This document shows, in pieces, positions 8,289-15,463 of a stretch of DNA of 64,000 bases. The DNA lies in contig CALUKY010000002.1 of the NCBI GenBank assembly GCA_944321345.1, forward strand, positions 1-64,000. The letters are read 5' to 3'. The notes beneath the pieces were generated by a model. It worked only from the letters and a program-made list of their open reading frames with translations, had not been told where the DNA came from and ran no database searches. Numbering within the stretch: position 1 is the first letter of the stretch; every line of letters begins with the position of its first letter. Source of the stretch: an uncultured Paraprevotella sp. (GTDB lineage Bacteria; Bacteroidota; Bacteroidia; Bacteroidales; Bacteroidaceae). Both the position numbers and the translations under genes were made by a program.

Positions 8289-8948
8289 TTATCTCATGTC
8301 TTTCTCAGCCGCCTCACGTGCCATCTTGACCACATCTTCAGGCAGTTCTACCGGCAATACCTCGTTCGGATGATCAGCCGGATCATACAACATGGCTGTA
8401 CATACACAATATTTACGTCCGGTACGGGCCAAAATATCGCAGTTCACACAGCAAGGTTCTTCCGGAGTACCGCATCCCTTCCAGTAAGCATCGTCATCGG
8501 TCAGCTCGGCAAAGGTTACCGGCACATATCCCAGTTCGGTATTGATTTTCATCACCGCACGCTGGCTGGTCAGTCCGAACAGTTTGGCATGAGGCCAACG
8601 CAGACGTGACAGGGTAAAGGCTGTACGCTTGATTCTCGTTGCCAGATGGTGGCGACGGAATTTCTCGACAACAATCAGTCCGGAATTGGCTACATACTGC
8701 TTGTTACCCCAGCTTTCGATGTAACAGAAACCGGCAAATTCCTCGTTTTCTCCCTCTCCGGCCAATGCGATGACAGCCTTGCGCTCCTTCATCTTGGTAG
8801 CCAGATATTCGTGAGTACGCGAAGCGATACCCGAGCCTCTCTTCTTGGCAGCGTCGGTAATCGTTGCCAAAATTGTGTCTACATACTTTTCGTGGCATGC
8901 GTCCGCAACCACTACTCTAATACCATCATTGTATTCGTCCTTTTCCAT
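8289..8948 (-). CDS. GNAT acyltransferase of the arg operon, probable N-acylglutamate synthase
   Basis: 219 residues from the Met at 8948; the in-frame Met at 8972 would overlap argR by 20 bases and is less likely. A GNAT core is visible: a beta4-like segment ending in SGLIVVEKF, then RRHHLATRIKR as the acetyl-CoA pyrophosphate loop region. The C-terminal part has several Cys (CGTPEEPCCVNC and CVCTAM), suggesting a metal site or disulfides. No classical argA or argJ is seen. From memory, the Bacteroides thetaiotaomicron gene at this operon position was assigned by fitness data as the missing N-succinyl/acetylglutamate synthase, so I infer the first step of arginine synthesis. It lies between argR and argG on one transcript. 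Confidence 0.75.
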   Translation of the reverse strand: MEKDEYNDGIRVVVADACHEKYVDTILATITDAAKKRGSGIASRTHEYLATKMKERKAVIALAGEGENEEFAGFCYIESWGNKQYVANSGLIVVEKFRRHHLATRIKRTAFTLSRLRWPHAKLFGLTSQRAVMKINTELGYVPVTFAELTDDDAYWKGCGTPEEPCCVNCDILARTGRKYCVCTAMLYDPADHPNEVLPVELPEDVVKMAREAAEKDMR

Positions 8949-8952
8949 TTCT

Positions 8953-9429
8953 TTACTTAATATTTGGAACAACCTCGGCCAGGCGTTTCAAAGCCGCCTT
9001 GCGCTCCACATTTTCTGCCATAACCAGAAATATGGTGTCGTCGCCTGCTATTGTTCCTATAAACTCATCTATTTTGGCGTTATCTATATCATAAGCTATG
9101 TGACTGGCATGTCCGGGCAATGTGTGCATCACCAGAATGTTTCCTGAAAATTTCACAGACAACAGTCCGGCCCGGTTGCTTTCAGTCATGGTCAGATGCG
9201 AATCAGACACCCGCCGGTAAGTCTGGTTTCCCGGAAGCATATACGCATAGTCACCGGATGCCGTGGTAGCCTTCACCACCTTGAGCTGTTTCAAGTCGCG
9301 CGACAGTGTGGCCTGCGTCAGCTTAAAGCCAGCTTTATCCAATTCTATCAGAAGAGCCTCCTGACTGGAAATTTCCTGACTGGAAAGGATCATTTTGATT
9401 ACTTCCAAACGACTGTTTTTATTCTTCAT
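8953..9429 (-). CDS. argR: Arginine repressor
   Basis: 158 residues, the standard ArgR size. The N-terminal winged helix includes the recognition segment TQATLSRDLKQL. The C-terminal oligomerisation domain has GTIAGDDTIFLV, whose paired Asp residues bind L-arginine in E. coli ArgR. Arginine-bound hexamers bind ARG boxes and repress biosynthesis. It is the first gene of the arginine operon, and ARG-box-like sequences lie just upstream (9482-9593), so it probably controls itself and the downstream genes. Confidence 0.96.
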   Translation of the reverse strand: MKNKNSRLEVIKMILSSQEISSQEALLIELDKAGFKLTQATLSRDLKQLKVVKATTASGDYAYMLPGNQTYRRVSDSHLTMTESNRAGLLSVKFSGNILVMHTLPGHASHIAYDIDNAKIDEFIGTIAGDDTIFLVMAENVERKAALKRLAEVVPNIK

Positions 9430-9454
9430 CTTAAAACCATTTCTTTTTCTGCGA

Positions 9455-9462
9455 CAAAATTA
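9455..9462 (-). promoter_or_regulatory. argR operon promoter (-7 element)
   Basis: Read on the minus strand the bases are TAATTTTG, a full match to the Bacteroidetes TAnnTTTG -7 box, 26 bases upstream of argR. The -33 region near 9474-9477 reads TTTC, an imperfect TTTG. The first ARG-box candidate (9482-9495) would sit immediately upstream of or over the -33 region. Confidence 0.6.
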
Positions 9463-9481
9463 CATATTTATTCCGAAATAC

Positions 9482-9593
9482 AGTATTTTTATGCATTATT
9501 TCTTTTGAATATTTTTTATGCATCAAATTAAATTACTAATTTTCAAGAATATGAATACAACACTGCATATGCACATCTTGAATATTTATGCAA
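9482..9593. promoter_or_regulatory. Cluster of ARG-box-like operators
   Basis: The best site is at 9578-9593 and reads TTGAATATTTATGCAA: half-sites TGAAT and ATGCA separated by 4 A/T bases, the exact architecture of an ArgR box. Weaker sites with the same right half are at 9482-9495 (AGTATTTTTATGCA) and 9509-9522. They lie between argR and the divergent gene at 9695, so ArgR could control both directions. The assignment is by motif only. Confidence 0.55.
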
Positions 9594-9642
9594 CAATCAT
9601 AGACTTTTCTGATAAAGAAGCAAGCGAAACGACGAAACACGC

Positions 9643-9674
9643 TTGCAAATATTCCGATAAATCCATTATATTTG
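9643..9674 (+). promoter_or_regulatory. Promoter of the DUF2007/zinc-ribbon gene
   Basis: A -33 TTG at 9643-9645 and a -7 TATATTTG at 9667-9674 match the Bacteroidetes consensus, with about 21 bases between box starts. The start codon follows at 9695. Confidence 0.55.
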
Positions 9675-9694
9675 CGAAAAAACAAAGTCCAAAG

Positions 9695-10111
9695 ATGAAA
9701 CAGGAAGAGTATAATATGGTCACGGTATTCCAAAGTCAGGATCTGGGGAAAATATACTTGGCACACAACCAGCTCCAGAATTCCGGCATTGACTCATTTA
9801 TAAAAAACGAGTTTCGTGCCTATAACATAGGATACATCGAATTACAGGTTCATCAAAGGGACACCCAACAGGCCTTGCATCTGCTGGGCGAGCTCTTCCC
9901 GGAAGAATTTGCCCGGAAAATCATCTGTCCGCACTGCGGTTCGGAGCAGGTGCACATATCTTCAACGGCACACAACCGTTTTTTGAAAAAAATACAGATT
10001 GGAATACAACAGTTAAAGTACCAGCTCCTGCGCGAATTGCCGAAGGGCACTTATCAATGCGGAAATTGCCAGAAGCTATTTTCCTATCCCCATCCTTCCA
10101 AAAACAAATAA
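9695..10111 (+). CDS. DUF2007-like / zinc-ribbon protein
   Basis: 138 residues from the Met at 9695. The frame is open from 9518, but that upstream part overlaps the promoter and ARG-box region and is AT-rich, so I reject it as coding. The N-terminal about 65 residues (VTVFQSQDLGKIYLAHNQL ...) resemble the DUF2007 'putative signal transducing' fold. The C-terminal part has a zinc-ribbon pair, CPHCGS and CGNC. The function is unknown. It is cytoplasmic by lack of a signal, and monocistronic, ending before a terminator at 10179-10217. Confidence 0.75.
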   Translation: MKQEEYNMVTVFQSQDLGKIYLAHNQLQNSGIDSFIKNEFRAYNIGYIELQVHQRDTQQALHLLGELFPEEFARKIICPHCGSEQVHISSTAHNRFLKKIQIGIQQLKYQLLRELPKGTYQCGNCQKLFSYPHPSKNK

Positions 10112-10178
10112 TACTTTACGGCACATAAAAACAAACTTCGGGACCATGTTTCAAACGATCCCGATCATTCCAGAAAAT

Positions 10179-10217
10179 GGCCTTGATGGTTTTACAAAAT
10201 CATCAAGACCTTTTTTT
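10179..10217 (+). terminator. Rho-independent terminator after the DUF2007 gene
   Basis: Arms 10179-10194 and 10197-10210 pair over about 14 bp with one mismatch and are followed by seven T (10211-10217). Confidence 0.8.
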
Positions 10218-10297
10218 AAAAGTGTCCGCTCTAGCTTCACAACGCAGACACAAACATAAATTATCATCATTATCCATCATAAACAACAACAGACAAC

Positions 10298-11761
10298 ATG
10301 CAAGAGATCAAGAAAAATCCGCCCTTGTGGCTTTCCATTATTCCCTTAGTCATTTTAACGGTGATGCTTGTCAGCGTCGTACTGGCATTTGGCAGCGACT
10401 CTCTGTCCGGAGCCAGCCAGATAGCTCTTCTGGTAGCCTCCGCCTCATGCATCACCCTCGGCCTGCTGTTCAAAACCATGAAATGGAGCGATTTTGAATA
10501 TGAGATAAACCGACACATCGGTGATTTGGGACAAGCCATTCTGATTCTTCTGCTCATCGGAGCCGTGGCCGGCTCCTGGATGATCAGCGGAGTGGTGCCC
10601 ACCATGATCTACTACGGGATGCAGATCATCAGTCCGCAATGGTTCCTGGTGTCCACCTGTGTGATTTGCGCCATCGTATCGGTCATGACCGGCAGTTCGT
10701 GGACCACCGTAGCCACTATCGGAATCGCCCTATTAGGTATCGGCAAGGCCCAAGGCTTTCACGAAGGCTGGATTGCCGGCGCCATCATCTCGGGAGCTTA
10801 TTTCGGCGACAAGATGTCGCCCTTGAGCGATACCACCGTTCTGGCAGCCTCAACGACCAATACTCCCCTCTTTGAACACATCCGATACATGCTCTACACC
10901 ACGGTGCCCGCCTTCATCCTGACCATCATCATCTTTGTCTTCATGGGACTGAACCACGGCGGCGAACTGACCAATCAGATCGGAGATTTCTCTAAGGGAC
11001 TGAGCCAGGTGTTCCGCATCACCCCTTGGCTGTTGCTGGTTCCGGTGGTAACCCTGCTGATGATTATCCGCCGCCTGCCGGCCATCATCATTCTTTTTCT
11101 GGCCACACTGATGGCCTGCATCACAGCCATCTTCGTACAGATCAATCTGGTGGACGAGATTGCCGGAGGGGATGCCGGCTCGCTGATGAACCGCTTCCGG
11201 GGCGTGATGATTCTGCTCTACGGCAGTACCAGTCTGGACACCGGAGTGCCGGAACTGAACAGTCTGGTGGCCACACGAGGCATGTCGGGCATGATGGGAA
11301 CCATCTGGCTGATTCTCTGTGCCATGACCTTCGGCGCTTCGATGAAGGCCTCCGGCATGCTGCGCAGCATCATGCATATCTTTGTGTCCTTCACCCAGAA
11401 AACCTTCTCCATCGTGGCTTCGACAGCCGGAGTGGGCTTTTTCTCTACGGTAGTCTGTGCCGACCAGTATCTGGGCATCATCCTGACGGGAAACATGTTC
11501 CGCGACATTTATAAACAGCGGGGCTATGAAAGCCGCCTGCTAAGCCGTACCATAGAAGACTCGGTGACCGTGACTTCGGCTCTGATTCCGTGGAGCACGT
11601 GCGGTATGACGCAGTCTATGGTATTGGGCGTGTCTACCTTTGTTTATTTCCCCTTCTGTTTCTTTAACTATCTGAGCCCACTGATGACGCTGCTGCTGGC
11701 CGCGCTGGGTTATAAGATCAAACGCTGCGTGAAGCCCTCAACCTCAACAGAAGCCGCTTAA
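10298..11761 (+). CDS. nhaC: Na+/H+ antiporter, NhaC family
   Basis: 487 residues with about 11-12 hydrophobic segments. Family hallmarks are GSSWTTVATIGIALLGIG and, following it, SGAYFGDKMSPLSDTT, whose Asp residues lie in the transport core; a repeat-related segment, SLIPWSTCGM-like (ALIPWSTCGMTQ), is near the C-terminus. It is an inner-membrane exchanger of sodium for protons, used in pH and salt homeostasis. The sequence from 10218 to 10297 between the upstream terminator and this start shows no clear promoter match. The PNPOx-like gene follows after 31 bases. Confidence 0.93.
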   Translation: MQEIKKNPPLWLSIIPLVILTVMLVSVVLAFGSDSLSGASQIALLVASASCITLGLLFKTMKWSDFEYEINRHIGDLGQAILILLLIGAVAGSWMISGVVPTMIYYGMQIISPQWFLVSTCVICAIVSVMTGSSWTTVATIGIALLGIGKAQGFHEGWIAGAIISGAYFGDKMSPLSDTTVLAASTTNTPLFEHIRYMLYTTVPAFILTIIIFVFMGLNHGGELTNQIGDFSKGLSQVFRITPWLLLVPVVTLLMIIRRLPAIIILFLATLMACITAIFVQINLVDEIAGGDAGSLMNRFRGVMILLYGSTSLDTGVPELNSLVATRGMSGMMGTIWLILCAMTFGASMKASGMLRSIMHIFVSFTQKTFSIVASTAGVGFFSTVVCADQYLGIILTGNMFRDIYKQRGYESRLLSRTIEDSVTVTSALIPWSTCGMTQSMVLGVSTFVYFPFCFFNYLSPLMTLLLAALGYKIKRCVKPSTSTEAA

Positions 11762-11792
11762 AACCACTCGCATCTTATACATTATTATACAT

Positions 11793-12194
11793 ATGGAAAA
11801 AGCACTGGCATTCTTAAAAGAACATATAAATGTGGCCTTGGCCACAGTGGAAAACGATTGTCCGAAAATCCGTGTTTTTCAGATCATGAAACAGGAAGGG
11901 GCGGTGTTCTATTTCGCGACCAACCCAAATAAGGAGATCTACAGCCAACTACAGCAGAACAGACATGTGGAGTTCCTGGCGATGGACGGAAATATTTCCG
12001 TTCGGGTGGCTGGTGAAGCCAGCCTTCAGGTGCCGGATAGTGTGGCACAGGAAATCTATCGCAACAACCCGGTGTTGCACCGTTTTCACGACACCTATCG
12101 CACAATCGCGTACTTCAGCATAGCTGCCCAAAAAGTAGACTATTATGACTTAGGAACCTCACCGATCACCTTTGAGAGCTACTCATTAATATAG
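11793..12194 (+). CDS. Pyridoxamine 5'-phosphate oxidase-related FMN-binding protein
   Basis: 133 residues, one split-barrel domain. LATVENDCPKIRVFQIMKQ, then YFATNPNKEIYSQLQQNRHVEFLA is the typical pattern of small FMN-binding PNPOx-like proteins. These bind flavin and reduce or shield small substrates; the actual substrate is not evident. It lies downstream of nhaC on the same strand and ends before a hairpin at 12220-12263. Confidence 0.85.
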   Translation: MEKALAFLKEHINVALATVENDCPKIRVFQIMKQEGAVFYFATNPNKEIYSQLQQNRHVEFLAMDGNISVRVAGEASLQVPDSVAQEIYRNNPVLHRFHDTYRTIAYFSIAAQKVDYYDLGTSPITFESYSLI

Positions 12195-12219
12195 GGAATT
12201 ATCTTCTGAAGCTATAAAA

Positions 12220-12263
12220 ATCAGCCGGAATCCAACCTTATTCAGGATTGGATTCCGGCTGAT
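12220..12263 (+). terminator. Hairpin terminator after the PNPOx-like gene
   Basis: Perfect 16-bp inverted repeat, arms 12220-12235 and 12248-12263, loop 12 nt, followed by a T/A-rich stretch without a clean T run. About 60 bases here, including the loop and the AT-rich tail, resemble the hairpin at 15398-15455. Confidence 0.65.
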
Positions 12264-12298
12264 ATCCTTATATAAACATAAAGAATTATGTCCACTTT

Positions 12299-12337
12299 TG
12301 TGTCCGGAAATGGACAGTGTGTCCATTTCCGGACACA
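12299..12337. promoter_or_regulatory. Perfect inverted repeat, candidate activator (UAS) site
   Basis: Arms 12299-12316 and 12320-12337 are perfectly complementary over 18 bp around a 3-base spacer; each contains the core GTCCGGAAATGGAC. The centre is about 88 bases upstream of the predicted start of transcription from the sigma-54-type promoter at 12380. That is where NtrC-family enhancer-binding proteins usually bind. It is not followed by a T run on either strand, so it is not an obvious terminator. Confidence 0.6.
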
Positions 12338-12379
12338 ACATTTTTCACTAAACTACTGATATTCAATCAAATAACATTT

Positions 12380-12394
12380 TGGCATGGTTTTTGT
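12380..12394 (+). promoter_or_regulatory. Sigma-54-type promoter of the outer-membrane gene
   Basis: TGGCAT, 5 bases, TTGT matches the RpoN consensus TGGCAC-N5-TTGC at all key positions except the final C of the -12 GC. Transcription would start near 12406, leaving a leader of about 35 bases before the ATG at 12441. I see no TAnnTTTG box in the same interval. Confidence 0.6.
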
Positions 12395-12440
12395 TTTTTA
12401 GAGTATAGACAGATTAAATACAATATAAAAAATAAATGCC

Positions 12441-15245
12441 ATGAGAAAACTTAAAAGAATCATCACCTCACTTTTGACACTTGTTTTCGCCTTGAATGCG
12501 TTCTCACAAAGCTTCATTTTAGGCTGTGTACAGGACGCCTTCCTGAAATACCCGTTGCCGGAAGCCAAGGTGTCGGTACTTCTTGCCGCAGACAGCACTG
12601 TGGTTATAGATTCCATTCCCATTTCAAAAAGCCGCCGAAGTGACGGGACTCTTCAGGCGGCGGAGTTTGTATTCCGGCCGGAGCGCAAGACCTGCAAATA
12701 CCTGCTTCGGGCCAGGCTTGCCGGCTATGAAGACGCATACCAGTTATTGTCTATCTACGAAAACGACAAAAGTGCCATAAAGCTTGACGATCCGCTCGAA
12801 TTGCACAAGATAAAGCAAATGAGTTTGGATGGAGTAACGGTAACGGCTACCAAAGTAAAGATGTATTATAAGGGCGATACTATCGTCTATGATGCCACGG
12901 CATTTAAGCTGCCCGACGGTTCGATGCTGGATGACCTCATACGCCAGATGCCCGGTGTGACGATGAACAACAACGGCGAAATCTTCGTAAACGGCCGCAA
13001 GATAGACGAACTGCAACTCGGTTCGCGCTCGTTTATGCGCGGCAACTCAAAGGTCCTGCTGGAAAACCTGCCTTACTACACGGTAAAGAACATAAAGGTA
13101 TATGAGCAGGACACAGACTTAAACCGCGCCTTAAATGCGCAGATTGAAAAGAAAAAGTTCGTTATGGACGTGAATCTGAAGCCTGAGTACCAAAGAGGAT
13201 ATATAGCCAATGTAGAGACTGCCGGAGGTACGGAAGAACGCTGGTTGGGACGTGCGTTCCTGCTCAGTTTTACTAAAAATACCCGTTACACCCTGTCGAT
13301 CAACTCAAACAACGTGAATGAGAGCCGCCACATAGGCAGCTCGGATCAGTGGACTCCCCAATCCATGCCGAACTCCTTATTGACAACCCATAGCGTTAAG
13401 GGCGAAATAGACTATCAGTCAACTGACAAGAATGTAAAGGAAAACCTGAACGTGGATTTCACGTCCAGCAGCAACGAGGTGGAAATGGTCCAACGCAACG
13501 AGTTGTTCCTTCCAGACAATCCATTGCAGACAACCCGCCAGAATTCGTTGAACAAGGAGAATCGGTTGAGTTTAGGCAATAAATTCACATACACCAAGCC
13601 CGAACGCTTCATGCTCACCACAGACCTGGCAATAAATCACAGATCATACAGCGGTAACTCTTCCATGCTGTCTGAGCAATATGCCGACACACTCATCGTA
13701 CGTCAACGTAATGCCGGCTTCAATGACGGCAAATCATGGAAGACTCATTTCTACGCACGCACACAACCCTATTTGAAGAATCTCGGGAATTGGAATCAAT
13801 ATTTCGTATTCATGACGGAGTTAGACCATGCGTCCGATGAGAACCAACAGGCCCAACGTTTCCATATAAACGATTTGGTCAAGCCTTCCGATAGCAAGTC
13901 GTACAACAGCAATGATTACTCGAACCGCAATTTGGCTGTGCATACTCCCATTTTCTATGGTTTGAAGAGGAACAGATATTACATGAATATAACAGTAGAT
14001 CCATCATACAGCCGGAACAAAACGAAAGACTGGTTGTATCATCCGGACACGCTTCTGCTTCCATCCCAGCTGGACATGCTTCAAGCCATAACCGACCGTT
14101 CGAACTCTTACGACAGCGAATTGCAAAATTTCAAAGGAGACGTTACGCTTCATTTTGACCGTAAGCAAATTGTTTACAGTAAAGATTCTGATTGGCCACG
14201 TGAACTTCTGGAGTTTGACCTGAAGCTGACGTCCGAACACGAACGATTGGGCTATCAGCGTGGAATTCTTGATACTGTGGCAACACGTAATTCCATGCTC
14301 CTGGACGGATCCATGAAAATGCATTTCTATGTAAAGAAGCACGTGAATCGTCCTGTGCACTTGGTTTTTGGCTACAGAGAATACAACTCACCGCTGCTGA
14401 ACCAGATTGGTTTTCGGGATGATGCCACCCCTCTTGTGGTCCGTCTCGGAAATCCGGACTTGAAGTCCTATAACTCCATGGCTTATTTTGAAATAGGACA
14501 CCAAGACAGAAGTACTTCCGGATACTCACTCTTTACGTACGCCCAATTCTCCTATGACCTGAACAGTATCTCCCAGTCCGTAAGTTTCAATCCTACCTCG
14601 GGTGTTTATACGTATCGGCCGGAGAATATAAAAGGCTCTTATCGGGCCTTGGCAATGGCAAAAGTCTTTCATACTCTTGATAAAGACAGACATTGGAGCA
14701 TGGAGAGTAGCTCTAACGGCTCATTCTTCCACAGTCTTGATCACACCCTGCTCGCCGGCGAGACCGAAAGTCGTGTGAATGCGGTCAATACCCTGACTCT
14801 GAATGAAGGTGTATATGTGCAATATGACAAGGGCGCGTTTAACATCCGTGCCACAGGCGACATAACCTGGCGGCACAGCGAGGGCAAGATGCGCGATTTC
14901 GAGACCCTGAATGTCACGGACTTCAAGTATGGTTTGTCTGCCCGTTACACGATTCCGAAACTGAAAACGACAATTTCTGCCGACGGAAACATGTATTCCC
15001 GCCGTGGCTACGGCAGTGCGGAACTGAATACGGATGACTTTGTGCTGAACGCTTCCATCTCCCAGCCTTTCCTGAAAGGGAAACTGATAGCCCGCATTGA
15101 AGCATTTGACATCCTGCACCAACTCTCGTCTACACAATATCAGGTAAATGCCCAGGGACGCATCGAAACATGGTATCGCTCGCTTCCGCATTATTTCATG
15201 GCGCATCTCGTTTATCATTTCAATAAGAATCCAGGAAAGAAATAG
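12441..15245 (+). CDS. Outer-membrane beta-barrel protein (TonB-dependent-receptor-like, OMP_b-brl_3 type)
   Basis: 934 residues. Signal peptide 1-22 (ends NAFSQ). A carboxypeptidase-regulatory-like beta domain comes next (about 25-110). A plug-like region, with GVTVTATKVKMYYKGDTIVYDA and then DLIRQMPGVTMNNNGEIFVNGRKI, is at about 130-200. A long barrel of alternating polar and hydrophobic strands reaches the C-terminus. I see no SusD partner, no TonB box and no FecI/FecR pair nearby, so the ligand is unknown. The gene stands alone behind a sigma-54-type promoter and perfect inverted repeat, and ends before a strong terminator. GC-richer codons distinguish it from the AT-rich araC/ribB pair that follows. 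Confidence 0.85.
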   Translation: MRKLKRIITSLLTLVFALNAFSQSFILGCVQDAFLKYPLPEAKVSVLLAADSTVVIDSIPISKSRRSDGTLQAAEFVFRPERKTCKYLLRARLAGYEDAYQLLSIYENDKSAIKLDDPLELHKIKQMSLDGVTVTATKVKMYYKGDTIVYDATAFKLPDGSMLDDLIRQMPGVTMNNNGEIFVNGRKIDELQLGSRSFMRGNSKVLLENLPYYTVKNIKVYEQDTDLNRALNAQIEKKKFVMDVNLKPEYQRGYIANVETAGGTEERWLGRAFLLSFTKNTRYTLSINSNNVNESRHIGSSDQWTPQSMPNSLLTTHSVKGEIDYQSTDKNVKENLNVDFTSSSNEVEMVQRNELFLPDNPLQTTRQNSLNKENRLSLGNKFTYTKPERFMLTTDLAINHRSYSGNSSMLSEQYADTLIVRQRNAGFNDGKSWKTHFYARTQPYLKNLGNWNQYFVFMTELDHASDENQQAQRFHINDLVKPSDSKSYNSNDYSNRNLAVHTPIFYGLKRNRYYMNITVDPSYSRNKTKDWLYHPDTLLLPSQLDMLQAITDRSNSYDSELQNFKGDVTLHFDRKQIVYSKDSDWPRELLEFDLKLTSEHERLGYQRGILDTVATRNSMLLDGSMKMHFYVKKHVNRPVHLVFGYREYNSPLLNQIGFRDDATPLVVRLGNPDLKSYNSMAYFEIGHQDRSTSGYSLFTYAQFSYDLNSISQSVSFNPTSGVYTYRPENIKGSYRALAMAKVFHTLDKDRHWSMESSSNGSFFHSLDHTLLAGETESRVNAVNTLTLNEGVYVQYDKGAFNIRATGDITWRHSEGKMRDFETLNVTDFKYGLSARYTIPKLKTTISADGNMYSRRGYGSAELNTDDFVLNASISQPFLKGKLIARIEAFDILHQLSSTQYQVNAQGRIETWYRSLPHYFMAHLVYHFNKNPGKK

Positions 15246-15284
15246 GAAAAACGAAATAGGCCAAAACATTCTTATATCTAAAAA

Positions 15285-15328
15285 CAGAAAAGGGGAGCGC
15301 CCGCTTGTTGGGCCGCTCCCCTTTTCTG
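15285..15328 (+). terminator. Terminator after the outer-membrane protein gene
   Basis: Perfect 15-bp inverted repeat, arms 15285-15299 and 15314-15328, with a G/C-rich core and the four T inside the arm. The loop is 14 nt. Confidence 0.8.
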
Positions 15329-15343
15329 ATGAATGCAAAATGT

Positions 15344-15391
15344 GTGTGTGTAAAAACGTCTGGCTTTAGTGTTCTGCTCATTTGAATCAAC
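15344..15391 (-). pseudogene. Fragment of a GNAT acetyltransferase gene
   Basis: On the minus strand the bases encode VDSNEQNTKARRFYTH. This matches VDVNEQNPKARRFYTH in the C-terminal GNAT domain of the gene at 17201-18091, and the DNA is nearly the same too. No complete GNAT domain surrounds it: the frame is closed off by the terminator hairpin on one side and the AraC gene on the other. I take it as a remnant left by deletion or by a duplication of the nearby gene. Confidence 0.55.
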
Positions 15392-15397
15392 AGAAAG

Positions 15398-15437
15398 CAG
15401 CTTGAATCCGACCTTGTCTATTGTTGGATTCTGGCTG
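15398..15437 (-). terminator. Imperfect hairpin after the AraC gene
   Basis: Arms 15398-15412 and 15423-15437 pair with a few mismatches. The hairpin lies just beyond the AraC stop (15464) on the minus strand. Its sequence is related to the perfect hairpin at 12220-12263. Confidence 0.45.
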
Positions 15438-15463
15438 TTGTATTTATATAAATAGTAACTCAA

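Noticed and set aside
9518-9694. N-terminal extension of the DUF2007/zinc-ribbon gene from the Met at 9518
   Set aside because: It covers a full TAnnTTTG promoter and the ARG boxes, is AT-rich and low-complexity, and the conserved protein starts at 9695.
12299-12337. Perfect inverted repeat considered as a transcription terminator
   Set aside because: A separate hairpin already ends the upstream gene (12220-12263), no T run follows on either strand, and its place fits an activator site better; termination is not excluded.
12436-12444. ATG CCA TGA minicistron overlapping the outer-membrane gene start
   Set aside because: Two codons only, and no sign of a translated leader peptide.
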